From Corticium candelabrum (taxonomy: Eukaryota > Porifera > Homoscleromorpha > Homosclerophorida > Plakinidae): DNA of 64,000 bases. How positions within the stretch are numbered: the first letter of the stretch is position 1; every line of letters begins with the position of its first letter. Of this stretch, positions 1 through 14,100 are shown one piece after another. A program made the position numbers and the translations under genes. The DNA lies in the NCBI RefSeq assembly GCF_963422355.1, contig NC_085092.1, positions 7,184,966-7,248,965 of the forward strand, in the 5' to 3' direction. The notes below the pieces were generated by a model. That model made no database searches, was not told the DNA's origin, and saw only the letters and a list, made by a program, of their open reading frames with translations.

Positions 1-1290
1 CGTGTATGCTGATGCTGTATGGATACCAGTACCTTTGATCTTGTAAATGGATAATTGCAAGCATTTGTGGTATTTCTGTCTTTAAGTATTTAGATGATGA
101 CTGGCCAAACGACGGCATTTTGCGACCATGTATATGCCTGGGACCAAAATAATGCCCATGCCCTAGTATACGGCCACAAAAAATTGTTTTTTTCTATACA
201 CCCAGGGCGTTATTACGGTCGAATACGGTATGTGTCACATATGTGGAAATAAGAAAATACAATCTTATAAATAAAAATAAGAAATAAAGTTAAAATTAAT
301 TTAAAATTATTGGTTATAAATTAAAATGTTTAAAAATTAAATTTTAAAATAAAATAAAATATTAATATTTAAAAATTAAAATTAAAAATTAAAAGTTAAA
401 AGTAAAAAATAAAAAAGGAAAATTTAAAAATAAAGTGTGTTGCTATGCCCCTCCGTGATGGGCAAGTGGGGTCTTTACCCCATCTGGGCGCCCACCAACC
501 CAGCAGGTGAGCCCAATAGTCTACACGGCGATCAATGACTAGCCAATTTGATATAAATTGCAGGCATTACAGTGATTGCGAAATCGTGAACAGCACGTAG
601 TGGATATCAATGACCACCAGGAAAGCGCTGAACGTCATCTTCAAGTGGCCGTTTGCCAGACACCCAATGACTGAAACGAGTCATAGTCTCATGGGCAAAG
701 CTAGAGAAACACGAGAAAGAAAGGTGACAAGAATCATAATTTACTGTCGTCACTGGAGTTTGAATTCCCAAACCATGGACAAAATGAAAATAAAAATTTT
801 AAAATAAAAAATAAAAATAAAAATAAAAATTTTAATTTAAAATAAAAATATAAATAAATTAAAAATTAATTAAATTTTCTAACTTAAATTTTAGAAATGT
901 GTATTTTGGAGTTGAATTGCGTGTATGATAGTGGAGTTGTATGTCGTATATGTATTCTTCTTGGAGTCACTTGTGTGTTGTTGATGCAGCATGTGTGGTT
1001 GGTCACGTGCTTATTTGGATGATTTCAGGTGCCCATATCCATGTCATTGACTCAGTGTGGCTCGTCAAGTTGGCAGTGTACGACTCGTGTGTGTGGTATA
1101 GCTGATGGTAGACAAATTAGATTATTTTCTTCAGAACTCTAGGACAATCACAATGGTTGCAAATGATTGTTTGAATGTATTATTAATAGACTATGTTAAT
1201 GAGGTATAGCATTAGGCCAAAGTTTGTGGCAAACAGTTGCTGCATGAAGTATGATATTGGAAAACTGGTGTGGCCATGCATACAATCAAG
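1..1290. other. AT-rich non-coding flank
   Basis: I see no supported gene here. Positions about 240-450 and 780-900 are A-rich tracts built from AAAATAAA-like units. The rest is low-GC sequence without splice-consistent open frames. A 65-codon open frame at 610-807 has no recognisable motif and no splice context, so I treat it as chance. Confidence 0.6.
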
Positions 1291-1346
1291 GTGTGATTTT
1301 TATATGTGCGTGCGTGGGGCATGCTTGCACACACACACACACACAC

Positions 1347-1494
1347 AACTACATTGAAACTCTTCGAGTCCAACTTCATGCTAACTGTCGTATTCGTATA
1401 TTTCTCTGATCGTCTCTACCTCCACTCTGAAGATGAACTGCCAGCAGAATTCAAGCTTTTCCTGCCAGTCTCTCAAGCAGCAGAGCAGAAGTGA
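1347..1494 (+). pseudogene. CFAP20: CFAP20 last-exon fragment, frameshifted
   Basis: This segment matches the C-terminal part of the ciliary protein CFAP20 (BUG22/GTL3 family): [14 protein letters not shown], then in another frame YFSDRL and [10 protein letters not shown]. Compared with the second copy near 21,290-21,450 it lacks 5 bases between the codons for RIR and YFSD, which shifts the frame, and it carries six extra bases after DRLY. Its upstream part is replaced by a (CA)n tract at about 1,329-1,346. The C-terminal residues [12 protein letters not shown] and the stop are closer to the known CFAP20 ending than those of the other copy. It is the left edge of the duplicated unit and lies about 630 bp before ROCO gene A. 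Confidence 0.85.
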
Positions 1495-1499
1495 CATGA

Positions 1500-2072
1500 A
1501 GAAACTCTAGAGATTCTACATTCTATATCATAAACAATAGAGAGAAAAGAAAGATAGCCTAGACTGTATTGTTGACAACAGTTTCTATGGTTGGGATCAC
1601 TAAATAGAGAGGCTAAGTGGCTTTCTCTAGAGCAGCAGTCTCTGTTACTGGAAGTAGTTGTCATGAGTGTGACACATTTGTGTAACATAAGAATGACATA
1701 CACATTGATGCTTTCACAACAAATAATGACTCGTGTGCATTATGGTTGCAAAATTAATTAAAATAAATGTTTATTGAATGTTAATGTCAAATGTGAATTA
1801 AATAACTGACCACTCAATGAACACTAAAAATAATCAAAATATAATTTTAACTATTTATTTAACTATTTGTTTATTTTATTTATTCCTACAAATAATACAC
1901 ACATGCATACAACATACAATCTATAGATTTTAGTTCATTGCAAAAAGAGAAAGTGATACCAGTGCAGTATCTGTATCTTTATGGTTCATATGAGGATAGA
2001 AGATAGGTTGATGGTCATTATTTAATAAGCTGATTGATTCTACGTAATTAAAAACGTTAATACAAAACGTAA
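1500..2072. repeat. Duplicated intergenic 5' flank (copy 1 of 3)
   Basis: This segment separates the CFAP20 remnant from ROCO gene A. It recurs almost base for base at about 21,455-22,015 and in part at about 28,385-28,740, upstream of ROCO gene B. The shared stretch contains no open frame of interest. It defines the order CFAP20 end then ROCO start in the duplicated unit. Confidence 0.8.
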
Positions 2073-2088
2073 TTTGCGCATGCGCAAA
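2073..2088. promoter_or_regulatory. NRF-1-like palindrome upstream of ROCO gene A
   Basis: A perfect 16-bp palindrome, TTTGCGCATGCGCAAA, lies 34 bp before the proposed ATG of gene A. It contains the core GCGCATGCGC bound by NRF-1/ewg-type factors in animals. A related site is at the same place in gene B (28,761-28,774), although the flanking intergenic DNA has diverged. I infer a proximal promoter element. There is no direct evidence of the transcription start. Confidence 0.6.
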
Positions 2089-2122
2089 GACTGAGCTCGA
2101 AGGTTTACGCCCCAGCGTTCGT

Positions 2123-5100
2123 ATGGGTGCAGGGGCTTCCAGTAAAGCTCTTTTTGATGTCGTGTGTGCAAATGATGGAAAGAAAGCATCGGAAGCTCTC
2201 AAGAAAGGAGCAGATGTGAACGCTGTTGCAAGAGAGTTGGTAAGAATTGATTGATGTGTAAATGTACAGATCTAGTTTGTAGACTAGAGAGATTGGGTTG
2301 GACGTTGGTAAATGAGGAAATGTATGAGAAAGTGACGATCATTTACGATGTTGAGGTGGCGTTGGTTGGAAGTGCCGCCTCATTTTCTCTCTACCGGTAT
2401 TAGTGAATGAATCGTTTCGTCTCATGCGCTCCTACGTCGTTGCTTTGCTGTCGTTGTCGTTCTAATATGGTCACGCCCTTTACACATGTCACGTGACCTA
2501 CACTGGACAAACTTCCTTGACTTTAGTAGCCAATTGTGTATTTCGTAGGGATGGTATGGTAGTGCGTGTGGTCTTCCATCAGCGTTGCAAGTAGCATGTG
2601 CTGATTCATCGATTGAGATGGTAGACTTGCTGCTACAAAATCAAGCAAACATAAACTATCATGAGGAATGGGTAAGAGTGCAAATTTGAATGCAGTTTGT
2701 TGTGTTTAAATAAATGAGTTTAGTTAGTAATGGTAATGGCATCTCTTTCCTGTGGTTAAAATGAATAGAAATATTAATGGATGCTCATTGTATTTGTGCC
2801 TGTCTGATTGAACAGTTGAATGTATATGCTAGAGAAAGGTGCTAACGGTCACAGTTAGAATGAATAGATAGTTTTGATATTTTGTTGAAATTAGAAAATA
2901 TTGTGAGAGTGGGTTGTTAGTGAGTTATTTTTAAATGAAAAGATGAGATTTGTTGTTTAGTAAGGTTGATATGATTGATGATGTAGTTTGCATGGCAATC
3001 TGTTTGCCCACCTGCCCACTAGTGTTGCCCACCACACTTAATTGACAGATTTGTGATTGTGGACAGTTAGACTATCTAGTCACATGGCTGCTTGTCTGGT
3101 TGTTTGCATGTTATGATGTCAAATGTTTAGTGCAATGAGGTTACATTGTATTGTGAGGAATGGTGTTTGGTTAAATTGAATGAAGGACAGAGGTGAGTTG
3201 GATGTGAAGTTGATGTGCTATTTTTATAGTCAGTTGGTGTTGATACTTGTAGATGCATGTATTCATAATGTACTCACTGATAATAGCATGTGATGTCTCT
3301 TATCAATGGTAGCTTGGACGGACAGCTCTGCATTATGCTTGTCGGCATGGTCATTTGTCTGTTGTGGAGAAATTATTGTCAGCAGGTTGTAAGAAAGAAG
3401 CAAGGGATAAAGTGAGTGTATTTGCTTGTGACATTATTTGTGTTTTATTTTGTGAATTGTAAGGCTGGTATAATTGTTACTTGGTCTATTAGTTGATGTA
3501 ATTGAGTGAAGTGTGCAAGTTTGATTAGAAAGAACAATAAGGCCAATGCATGTAGGTTACAACGAAACAATGAAGCAACGAGAGAGAATATTGGTGAAAG
3601 TGTTGTAACAGTAAGAATTAACTGGAGAGAATAGAAGAGAGACGAGTGTTAGTGGATGAATGGGCTATAAGGACTAGTGTGTTTATGTGATGAACCTGTT
3701 GTGCATGCTGATTCAAGTAGACTTTCTTCAAGTAATATCTGTGTACTTTAATGTACATGTCAGTATCATCAGTAACCCTAACTGAAACCACCCTCAAACA
3801 CTAATAATTATTAGATGCATGAGCAAACACTTTAATTTGTGTGTGGTGTTGTCAAGAAAGATTAAGTGATGACAAAGTTGCAATGGCAATGTGACAGAAT
3901 TTGACATGCACGTGTGTTGTGAGCAGCTTACTTACTATAATCTCTTGTTGTTTACTGTTTTTTGTATCTCATTTCATCTGCTTGTTTTAGAAAGGATCAA
4001 CACCTTTACATCTTTGCTGCTCATGGCATTCCTGTTATGATTCTCATCTGTCAATTGTCAAGTTGTTAATATTATCAGGAGCTGATGTGTCAACAGTGAA
4101 CAATGTAAGTGTACATTTGTTGTGTTTGTTTACAGTATATCTTGCTAATGTGGAGTATGTAGCTCACATTTGATGAAGCTTAATCTATAAATAGTGACGG
4201 CAGTGATTGTGAACTCTGCCTAATGGTTAAAGATATTCTGAAATGTTGCAAGAAGAACAAACAGATAAATATAGACAGACTCGTTCCATCTGGGCCACAT
4301 CGTTTGCATTTATCCATCTGGGCGTTCTGTCTGCGCAGTTCGAGCTCCACACCGTTTTCTGGCAATTCGTGAAGGCACTCTTGGTGATCCATTGTTTCGA
4401 CGTGCTGATGGTGTGCACTTAACTCACAGATCGTTTACCGCTTGTCTGCGTTTACTGTTACATGGAGGCGGCATCGAGGAGACACTCTACACGGGTCATA
4501 GCTTCTGTATCAGTGCAGCAACAACTGCTGCAGCTGCAGGTATGCCCCTTGGTTGATCCAGACATTGGATCGCTGGTCTAGCGACTGCTACCGATGCTAC
4601 GTCCACACCTCAGCGGATACACTCAGGGGAGTCCCTTTGCACCTGGCAGCCACGTCTGCCCGTGGGACTCTGGCTTGGTGTCTGCTTGCTTTAAGTTGCA
4701 TTTGGGTCTGGCAGGCTGAACTCTGGAGGGAATGGGGTTGGGGGGTATGGTTACGTAAGTGAGTCCAGCCTTACAGTCTGGGTGGGCTGTACTTGGATTT
4801 GAAGCCTGGTGCCTTAGGTGGTCAAGAAACCCTGTGCTCCGGGTGATTTAGAACCAGCGCTTCGGTTTGGATGTGTTTTGTGTCCGACGATCTGGACGGT
4901 TTTGTCTGTGATGTTATTGATCTGGTGCTCTGGATGATCATATGGTTCAATGTATTTTGGCGCACCGAACGGTGTTCAGCATTTGAGTTATACAGTATCG
5001 TATCCCCTACTGTGAACCCCTCCCAATGCGACCCAAATCACGTTGCAACACTCTAAAGCATGGTGTTCTTGTGGGCATGGTGTTAAGCATGATAAAAGAT

Positions 5101-8100
5101 GACAGATGTGAGCAGTCATTAACTGGACACACGCATGCTCTAGGGTTACAGTAATATCTCTGTGGACGGATAGACGGAGCAAGGGATGGATGGACAATTG
5201 GAATGCAGCACATATGCTCATTATTATTGCTGGTGTTAATTGGCGAGCGAAGCGAGCCTCTCTCTTGTCATGTTAATTGAGCTCGAGATATATTATATTT
5301 ATATATTTATATATTTATATGCGTACATCAGCACTTGTCATATGGATTTATGGCAAAACAGAAAGACAAATCGACGAAACGGCGATGCCAGATGAATGCA
5401 ATTTTGACTCCGTAACATATGCGCTAAAAATTGAAGCAAGGGACCCCTTTCGAGGGGTCGACTCAATTGTAATTTGTTGGTGAGAAGAGTCAGACGACTC
5501 TCGATTTTGCTCCCCTACGCGACTAAAGAGCAAAGGAGACTGATTCGTGACAAACAGAATGAAAAGGAAAAGCTAAAAGAAGAGAAAAGTCTGTTTTTTG
5601 AGTTTCCGAACGTTACTTTGATAGAAATTATTGCTACGCAACCATTGTCACGTGACTATGCGATCATTGTTACGTAACTATCTCAGCTAATAAACAAGTG
5701 AGACGATTGAAGCGTGAACGAAGAATTGAAGACAACTATAGTATTTTGCGTTCAAATATTCGAACTCGGCGTTTAGTTACCTGATTCAGGCAAGCAATTA
5801 TTTGAATTGAGCATTCAGTTATCCGATTTGGGCATTCAATTATCCGATTTTCTGTCCTAATTAGAAGTAAGAAATATAGAAATAATTATTTTAGTCGCAC
5901 ATTTCTTCCATGACATCTTTTGATGCTCACACACGTTTCAGCTGAACAATAAATGATTAATACAAGAAAGGTGGGAAGGCAAAGTAGTGAAATTCGAGCT
6001 CTTGATTAGCTAAATACCCACTGCGACGCATGATGGACTGTTGCATGGTATCACGCAAGACGCGCGATTTACGAAGTATGCGGATTACACCACGATTGAC
6101 GGAGCAAGGCGTTGTTGTAGGCTTCCTAGATATGTAGATTTAGTTCGCTCACAACAGCTCAGCTGGACCTTCGTGGAAACATGGGACACCAAGATTAGTG
6201 CAAAGGAAATTATCGTACAACACACGCTAAAAATTCACGCTAAAGTCAAGATTAATTACAAATTATTGCGTCTAGACAGCTGACGAATGATGATATTTGA
6301 GCAGCTGCCCAACCGCAGACTATGTAAGTTATGATATTGCACAACGGTCGTAAGCAACGGATAATTGAACGCCGAGTTCAGATAATTGAACACCGGATTC
6401 GGATAATTGAAAGAAAAATACTATAGAAGAGCAACTGAAAGTCTGTTTCCTGAGTTCCCGCGTTTGTTTGACAGAAACTATTGCGTCATAACACAACCAT
6501 TGTTATGCGAATAGGTAAAGACAGAACACCATGGCTCGCCAAACACAATGCTAACCGACCATTTACTAGTTAGTTAGTTATAAGAAACATTATTAGATAA
6601 AGACCTTGAGGGACATTGTTTGTATTGTAGTAGAGTGGTATTGTAAATTATAATGGTGAAGTGATAATGTTGTTAGATGGTGGTGTGACTGCATGGATGT
6701 GGAACTGTATTTAGTGAAATCATACATTGATAATGATTTTGTTTGAAGTCGTGATTATGAATAATTGTCATTGGTCAGTCACATGACAGCATATGGCATG
6801 GCTACGTGTTGATTGTGGATGATGACTGAATCAGCAGTGAACATCAGTTTGCTTAGTTAATGTATGAGCAGTACTAGAATGAGTTGCTTTACAACTGTGT
6901 GGCACGACAGCTAAAGAGATTTTTAGTCAACTGCATGACATTTGTCTTATTCATATTGTCTTTCTAACATTCACTTTTATCACACACTTGCTATGCTGAT
7001 TGTGCATTGTGTATGTGCTGGATAATAAGCTGGTTAACTATTTATTGATTATATGTACTTTGTTTTGTGTGATATTGTTATGTTTCATTGCACTAATAAT
7101 ACTGTCTATTATTGGACAGGAAGGACAAACACCATTACAAGCTGCAGAAGAACAGTTGCAAAAAGACTGGAGTGATAGAGACTGGAGTGATTCATTTATA
7201 GAAAATCGTTCTCGAATTATTTCTTACTTGAAAGAATTGAATGAGAATGTATGAGCTGATTGTCACACAGTATAGGTTGTGTGTATTGATTAGTGGTTGT
7301 GTGTGATGTTAGAGTTCTGTGGCAGCTGGAAATTCAGCATCAAACATCACAGATAGTACAACTGCAGTTGCTGACAACGATCATCCAAGTAAGTGAGACA
7401 ATAGAAACATTTGATGACGTCGTACAATAGACATTAACATCATTCGTAATACACTACTGTGTTGTAAGCAACATGCCCGCTAGTTGCGATACCGCGTAGA
7501 CACAAGACAGTGTGGGCTTCAATGGGGCAACGTGGCAGGCTGTGAGGGATTTGTGAACAATGAGTTAACCAGAGTTGTCATGTCATACGCTGAGCTTTGA
7601 CAAGTGGTGTGAACCCAAGAGGTCACTCAGGGTGACGTTGGAGGATCAACACCTGTTAGAACCACCATGTAGTCAAGCCCAAGAGGTCAGTCAAGCTGAC
7701 GTTGGAGGCTCAACACACCATCACAGAATCTATTCGTTTAATGACGTACACGAGACAACTGGCTTGCACCGAAGTTGTTAGTCACGTTGACGTTGCAACC
7801 TGAGTGGAGATACACTCGTACGTAGTGTTGGGGCAAGACTGACCTGAACAAGGCCCCTCCTCCAAATGGCACGCTACCCCAAAGAGAGCCAGGAGACTGC
7901 GTGTGTACCAGGGTGCTGGGATACAAACTGAGACCATCAAATTCAACAGATATGACCCGTCTACATGTGCAAATAGTGGTAGATCTGATGCTCTAGGACA
8001 GGCCATGTAATTTTTCAACTCCTTTACCGCACAGATTGAATGGTGTGTTCGTCTAATAAATGAGTTGACGTCCAAGCAGAACGGGTTCGTTTTAGAAGCC

Positions 8101-11100
8101 TTGATGTGCAGCCAATACCCGTTGTCGTCGGTTGTGAGATCAGGGCGTAATAGCTTTCGGTCTTTGTCACAACTGCTGGGGCTCAGAGTCGTAAATTCCA
8201 AGGACCGAATAAAGCCAAAGAAGGCCACGGTAAAGGCGGCCCAGTACATCTGATGGTCGTCGTTTGATAGGTCAAGATGTTCTCGCAGCACCGATTTCAT
8301 TTGACTCATGATCTTGATAGTGATTGGAAGGCAAGGAGTGGGAGGTATATGTCTAATAACGGCAGTATAGTTAATGTTTGCCGCCGTAAAAAAAGCGAGC
8401 AGCGGATGAGTGCCATTAGATTGGGGCAGCGGGGTGAGTCGTGTTGCCATAAGTCGACTACGCTCTGATTGTCACAGTGGAATAAAACCCGCTTGCCAGA
8501 CCAATGCTTGCCCCACATCAAACAGGCTGCGACGACGGCAAACAATTCTGGCCATGCTATTGACTTCCTCGATTCCAGCGTCTAGTACAACTGCCAGTCA
8601 CCATGGAACCGGGCGCATCTATGTAGAGCTCCATGTCTGCGGTGGCAGAGAGATGGACATCCGGCATCATTGCCACCCCATTCCAGGACGGGAGAAAGCA
8701 ATACCACCAATGGAAATCCTTCCTAGTTTTTGCTATTAACGTAGACATGGTGTGATGACTCAATTGGACGGAGCTTGTCAGGTCAATGAGTCGGCGTAGA
8801 AACTTTGGACTGTCGGAATGACCTTGCATACAGAACTAAACTTACCGATTATGGATTGTAAGTCACACTTGGTCGCCTTACGGTGTGACAGCCATTGGGG
8901 AATTTTATCCATCAGATCCCTCAGTTTTTCAGGAGGTAACGTAGCAACCAGCACCTCGGAGTCAAGTTCAATGCCTAGGAAAGTTATGGTTGTAGTCGGG
9001 CCTGTTTCTTTGCTCCGCTCCATCAGTACAGTACGCCCAGCTGATGGGCTTTGTTCTTCACCCGTGTCATGGATGCATGGCAAGTGGAGTTGTGAGGTTC
9101 GTCAAAGAAGAAATCGTCGAGGTAGTGTAGAACACAATTAATGTGGCACTCGTTGAGGAGCGTAGACCAAAGGGCAAGCGCTTGTTGACGTAGTATTGGC
9201 CGTCCCAAAAGGTCCCAATCCTCTTGGCAGACTGAGCACAAACAAAAGGCATGTTTCAAGTCCATCTTCGCCATGCAGCAACCCTGACCGGTGTGTTTCA
9301 CGAAGGCAGTGGCATCATCAATTTTCTTGTACTGCAAGTGGTACTTCTCTGAGTCAACACCGTTGCTAATACTAAGTCTGCCAGGACAGGTGCATAATCA
9401 GTCTCCAGCTACCGTTTTTCTTTGGAACGACACCTATGCCAGAGCAGTGGAGAGTTGGCAGAGGGAGTTTGTTGTAAGCGTCAACCATGTCACTACGTTC
9501 GCTTTCTAAATCCAAGGGCTCGAAAAAATTGGTCCAACTAGTTGTTGACATTTGAAGAGTTTCCAAAAATTTTATGTCGTCAAAACTTTTAGTCTAGGAC
9601 GTCATGTTGATATCAATCATGGTGTTTAGTGGTATACCACCATTTTGGAGCACGTGCGAGGAGAGGACTGGGTACGAGTCTAGTAAAACATACAGCACAG
9701 TATTCCGTACTTCAGAATGGCATGCAACCAAGCATATCCATACATTACCGCTGAGCCAATGGATACGACGTGTTACACTAGACAGAGCTAAGACATCTTT
9801 GCAATAGTGATAGCTAATTGAATTAGTGATTAAACACATACCACCTCTCTTTGTCAAAACAAGGCGGGGTTTCAATCAGACTTCCACATATCACATTGCG
9901 GAAGTTGTCCATTTTCTTGCTACTAAAATCATATCTACCCTATTTTGATCTACAGGATTTACCATTGCCTCTGCTTCGTCACGTGCTCCCTGGTCATAAA
10001 CTTCATGCCTGTACTCTGTCGGAATCCTGAGATGGTTCTCGCACTCCCCGTTTTATTATCCGGTATATGAGCAGTTTGTCAACATATGCTGTTGGCGTAA
10101 TAATTTACTACGCGTACATGTCATTGTACGACAAATGTCCCAATGCAAGCGTCAACCGTGAAGCGGCACATGTTTCAGTACAGTGCAGCTATTCACCTGC
10201 ATACTGAGAAAGCCATTACAAACTAGCCTTCGTCTGCTATAGTCGTTGTAAAATTTAACATCAAATGATGACTTGACGACCTATTTTTTAAGCCCTGCCT
10301 TGCTGAACAATAACCTTTTGCTCGAGTGTGGAAGATAAACGAAAGTAATGTGCACCAGTGTAGCCAAGATTGAAACTATGATGTAGTGACCAAAGCAGTG
10401 ATTCAACAAACGTACGATCAGGGTGATTGTGTAGTGACATTGCAAAACCTCAGGCTGAAGTGGAGTGTCTGGTTTATGCTTGTTTATTGGGCCTGTGCAG
10501 GAACACGTGACCTCAGGGTGATCGTCGTGGCAGATGAAACATTCGTGTCGGTATTTGCACAGGCTAGGTGAGGCTTGGTTCTTGCATCTACCAGCATTGA
10601 AGAGACGGCAGATTTTGGGTTTGCCCGAAGAGGGATTGAAGATGTTACCGGAAGATGTGGTTGCTTGCGTGGGGGGACAAAAGGACTGCTCGGTGTGTGC
10701 ACAGTCTGTTGCCATGTGACCTGGTTGGCTGCATGTATAGCAAGTGATCGAGGTTGCTGCACGACCTGTGATGGTCAATCGTGTCCCATGTTACGCTTGT
10801 GGTCCTGCTGGCAAAATAACGAAAGGCTCTATTGTATTTTAGCCAGGCTGAGGTTTGGTATTGCGAGCTAGCTTGAGCGACTATAGACTGGTAGCCGATA
10901 AGTTTGTAACCTTGCGCCGGATCCGCTAGAAAGACTGTAGCCGCATATGCAGACCAAGTCTGAAGCCACGATTTGATGTTGCAGACATACCTGCACTTTG
11001 GACTAGATACCGAGGCTTTCATTGCCATGGTGACCTCGCTATGTTAGTCGGTACTTCAGTAAGTATGGTGTCAAAGTCATCATATTCACCTGCTAGTATC

Positions 11101-14100
11101 TTCCTCCTTGTCCTCCTAGATAACATCCAGGTTTTCTGGTTGATTGCTAGATCCGGCTGCCGTCCATGCGTGGCCGAGAGATGTGCGAGAGCTGGAACGA
11201 CGTGATTTTTGATCTTGTGCAGGAACGGCGACTGGTCGATCTAATCCATTGTTTGTGTGGTGATCGAGACCTTGAGGATGAGCGAGAGCTTCGGCTGCTG
11301 TCATTGTTCCGGTTTCCACAATTGCGACTCCGCGTCCTTCCTTGTGGTGTGGCGGGAAGAGCCTGACCGGGATCTTGAATGGGTGAGCATGGGACAAATA
11401 GCTTGAGACATGGCAGCTACTGATGCTTGTACTGCTGACTGGATCACAGTCTCTAGTGATGTGCTGTCGATTTGCGTGGCCATGGTAGGCGTTTCTGTCG
11501 TCACCGCCGTGGATAAAGCTGCTGACGGCTCTGTAGTTGTTGTAGTCGCTCTGTCAGTAGGAACAAGAGCAGCGGACAGTCGCTTGATTCGTTCCGGTCT
11601 GAGGCAATGGAGACAAGATGATATTGCTGTAGGAGCAATCGAATTGACACGTCTGAAAGCAAAGCAATTTCTTCCAGATAACGAGGAAGAGTGAGGGACG
11701 ATGCTCGTCGGGTTGAACGACTAGTGCACTTACTCATATCAAGAAAGCTAGCAGCTAGACAATGCTAACCGAACTATGCAACGTTCTCACAGTCATTTGT
11801 ATTAATACATAGTTGAACTGCTAGCTATTGACATTACAAAGGTTTGGCTAACCTCTGTAATCTGCTACTCCTGATGTTAGCGTACGTTTACTATGTAAAC
11901 CAACCAATGACGTCATACAATAGACATTATTTATGAAAGTCATTTCAAAGTTTGATACACTCGTTATAAACTGTTTGTATTATTAGCAACAGTACTGCTA
12001 CGTACACATTTATATACTAGAGTTCTTCATTGCACGTCAACTGAAATTTTTATCTCATATTGTTTATTAGTAATCACGTAATTAGCCATCAAGAGTTCAC
12101 TCACTTTGTTGTCACAGAAGATAGGACACGGCAGGAAATCAAACACAACAGTCCCAAATTTTCTAGGAAGTCCGGCAAGGTCCAGCAGTGTTGCTATGGG
12201 GGACATGATGGAGCCATGAACCCCTCAAAATTTGGGGTGTTGTAACTTTTTCGTTGCCTTAGATTCTGTTTGCTCATTAATTAAAGGCAGACTATTCATG
12301 CATATATCCCATTCATGTCCAGTTACTGCTTTTGTTGTTTTTTTGATTTGAAGGAGTTATGTCACTTTTTTATTTACTGGGTTTAAATTAATTGAGTTTG
12401 ATATCAACTGGCAGTTTGCACCCAACCATGGAAGACTGACGACACTGCTGCACGGTCTCAGAGAGCAAGCACAGCCACTAACTCTATCCCTAACCCTAAG
12501 GCAGATCTCCTGGAAACCTTGCTCACTCTTGTAGGAAATTTGGCATGGTCATGTGAATATTGTGATCCAGATTTCCTGAGGCACCAGGAGACAGTCGGTC
12601 AAAGATGAGCCTCGTACTGGACATTTTAGTGAGTCGAGACGACGATCAGGTTTAAAGTGTGAGTATTTTATGAAAGAAGATCTACGTTTGAGTTGTGAGG
12701 ATGTGGCCGTGGATGTTTTGGTGTCAGGTGGATGTGGCCATCGAATTCTGAGGAATCACTCATTACTTAGAAAAGCTGCAGTGAAATGGGTCTTGCATGC
12801 TTTGACTGAATATCAGAAGTGGATGCGTGTCAAGTCAATCTCTCTCGGCAGCACATCACCAGGTACAAAAGAGAAACCTTGACATCAATGAGACCTGGCT
12901 GCGATGTTATGTGCCAGTGCTGAAGAGGCAGTCATCCAAATGACGTCATTCTTGGTCACCACATTAAAAAACTGGTGCAGCAAGGGAGCAAGAGGAACGT
13001 GATGACCCAACAATCGTTGCATAGGATCGTGAAGGTGTTTTTGTCTGCCACAAACTTTGATTGGATACTTTGGGCAACAAAGAACATTACAGCATGTTCT
13101 TTATGCAAAAAGCTGCGTGCAGCGCTACTTAAATAACGAGACGTCATGAACTCATGCATGCTGAGTCATTCCACACAACAATGCCAGTTGTTACACTGGT
13201 ATAGATAGTTACACAGCAAATGTTGTCTCCACTCTTCTGTAGTCATGCCCATACCTCACACAACCTATTCCCAGATTGAAGGCTCCCTGACTGTGACTTG
13301 TTTGAGGAATTTTTACGCACGACTGCAAGAATCCAGCGGGTGACTCACCTTGCAAACAGTGTTATGAAGCTGCCAGACCACTGGAACAAAGTTACTATAT
13401 GCAAGCTGTTTTCACGGCCCAAATTTTTGTGTATACTTTAGTAATGTTATTTTACAATGTCATTGTAGCAAAGATTTGTGTACATTGAATTCAGAGATGT
13501 CATACAAGTTTGTCTCTAATTGACATACATTTTGTGTTTGTTGTTTGGTGACATTGTAGCTGTTATGCAGTCATTATTGTAAGTCAGTGTCTTCATCATT
13601 CTGTCTGTGCAGGTGCTATTGATCGTCTCGGTCCAATTGTTAAGGCTGATTTTGAAGTTGCTGTGAAAAAGGGAAAGTTGGCAATAATGCGAGGGAACAT
13701 TGACATGCTTGGTGAAGAAGATGCAGGCAAGACGACATTGGGAGATGCTTTTCTAGATCAGCCATTTATAGAGAAGAGAGAAAGTACGGTAGGAGCAGAC
13801 GTGAAAGTGATGAGAACGGGAGGTGGTCCAAACACGAACTGGAAGGAACTGAAACCAAAAGACAAAGAAGAGATCATTGATCAAGTTCTTGTCAGAGGCT
13901 TTCTTGCAAGACAACAACAAGTTGAGGCTCCAGAGCAGACACAAAACGACAATGGAGAGGAAGCTATTGGAGAGACAATCCAAGAAGTAGAACAGCAGCC
14001 AGCAGGTAGTACCAACACGGTAGCTTTACCAACAGCCAGACAAGCAACTAGTAAAGAAGGCAACACGACAGAGTTGAGGAAGCCGCTACGTGATTTGTTG

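Larger units (their letters stand above)
7437..11906 (-). mobile_element. DIRS-like tyrosine-recombinase retroelement, copy 1
   Basis: On the minus strand the order is gag-like protein, reverse transcriptase, RNase H, tyrosine recombinase, the order of DIRS/Ngaro-type retroelements. It sits in the intron between exons 6 and 7 of ROCO gene A, opposite to the gene, and the same insertion is in gene B. Frames are broken repeatedly. A 23-bp direct repeat beginning ATGACGTC brackets the element (7414-7436 and 11907-11929). The stretch 7,600-7,720 holds imperfect tandem units of the type CAAGAGGTCAGTCAAGCTGA near the recombinase end. The recombinase C-terminal part is missing in this copy. Confidence 0.85.

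Noticed and set aside
7000..7119. Hydrophobic N-terminal part of the open frame at 7,000-7,254 as a signal or membrane segment
   Set aside because: A polypyrimidine stretch and an AG acceptor precede position 7,120, and the ankyrin frame starts there in phase with the previous exon; the hydrophobic part is intron. The same holds at 38,409-38,528.
12486..12500. Telomere-like CCCTAACCCTAA
   Set aside because: Only two units, in a decayed mariner-like region, also found at 43,600; not an internal telomere.
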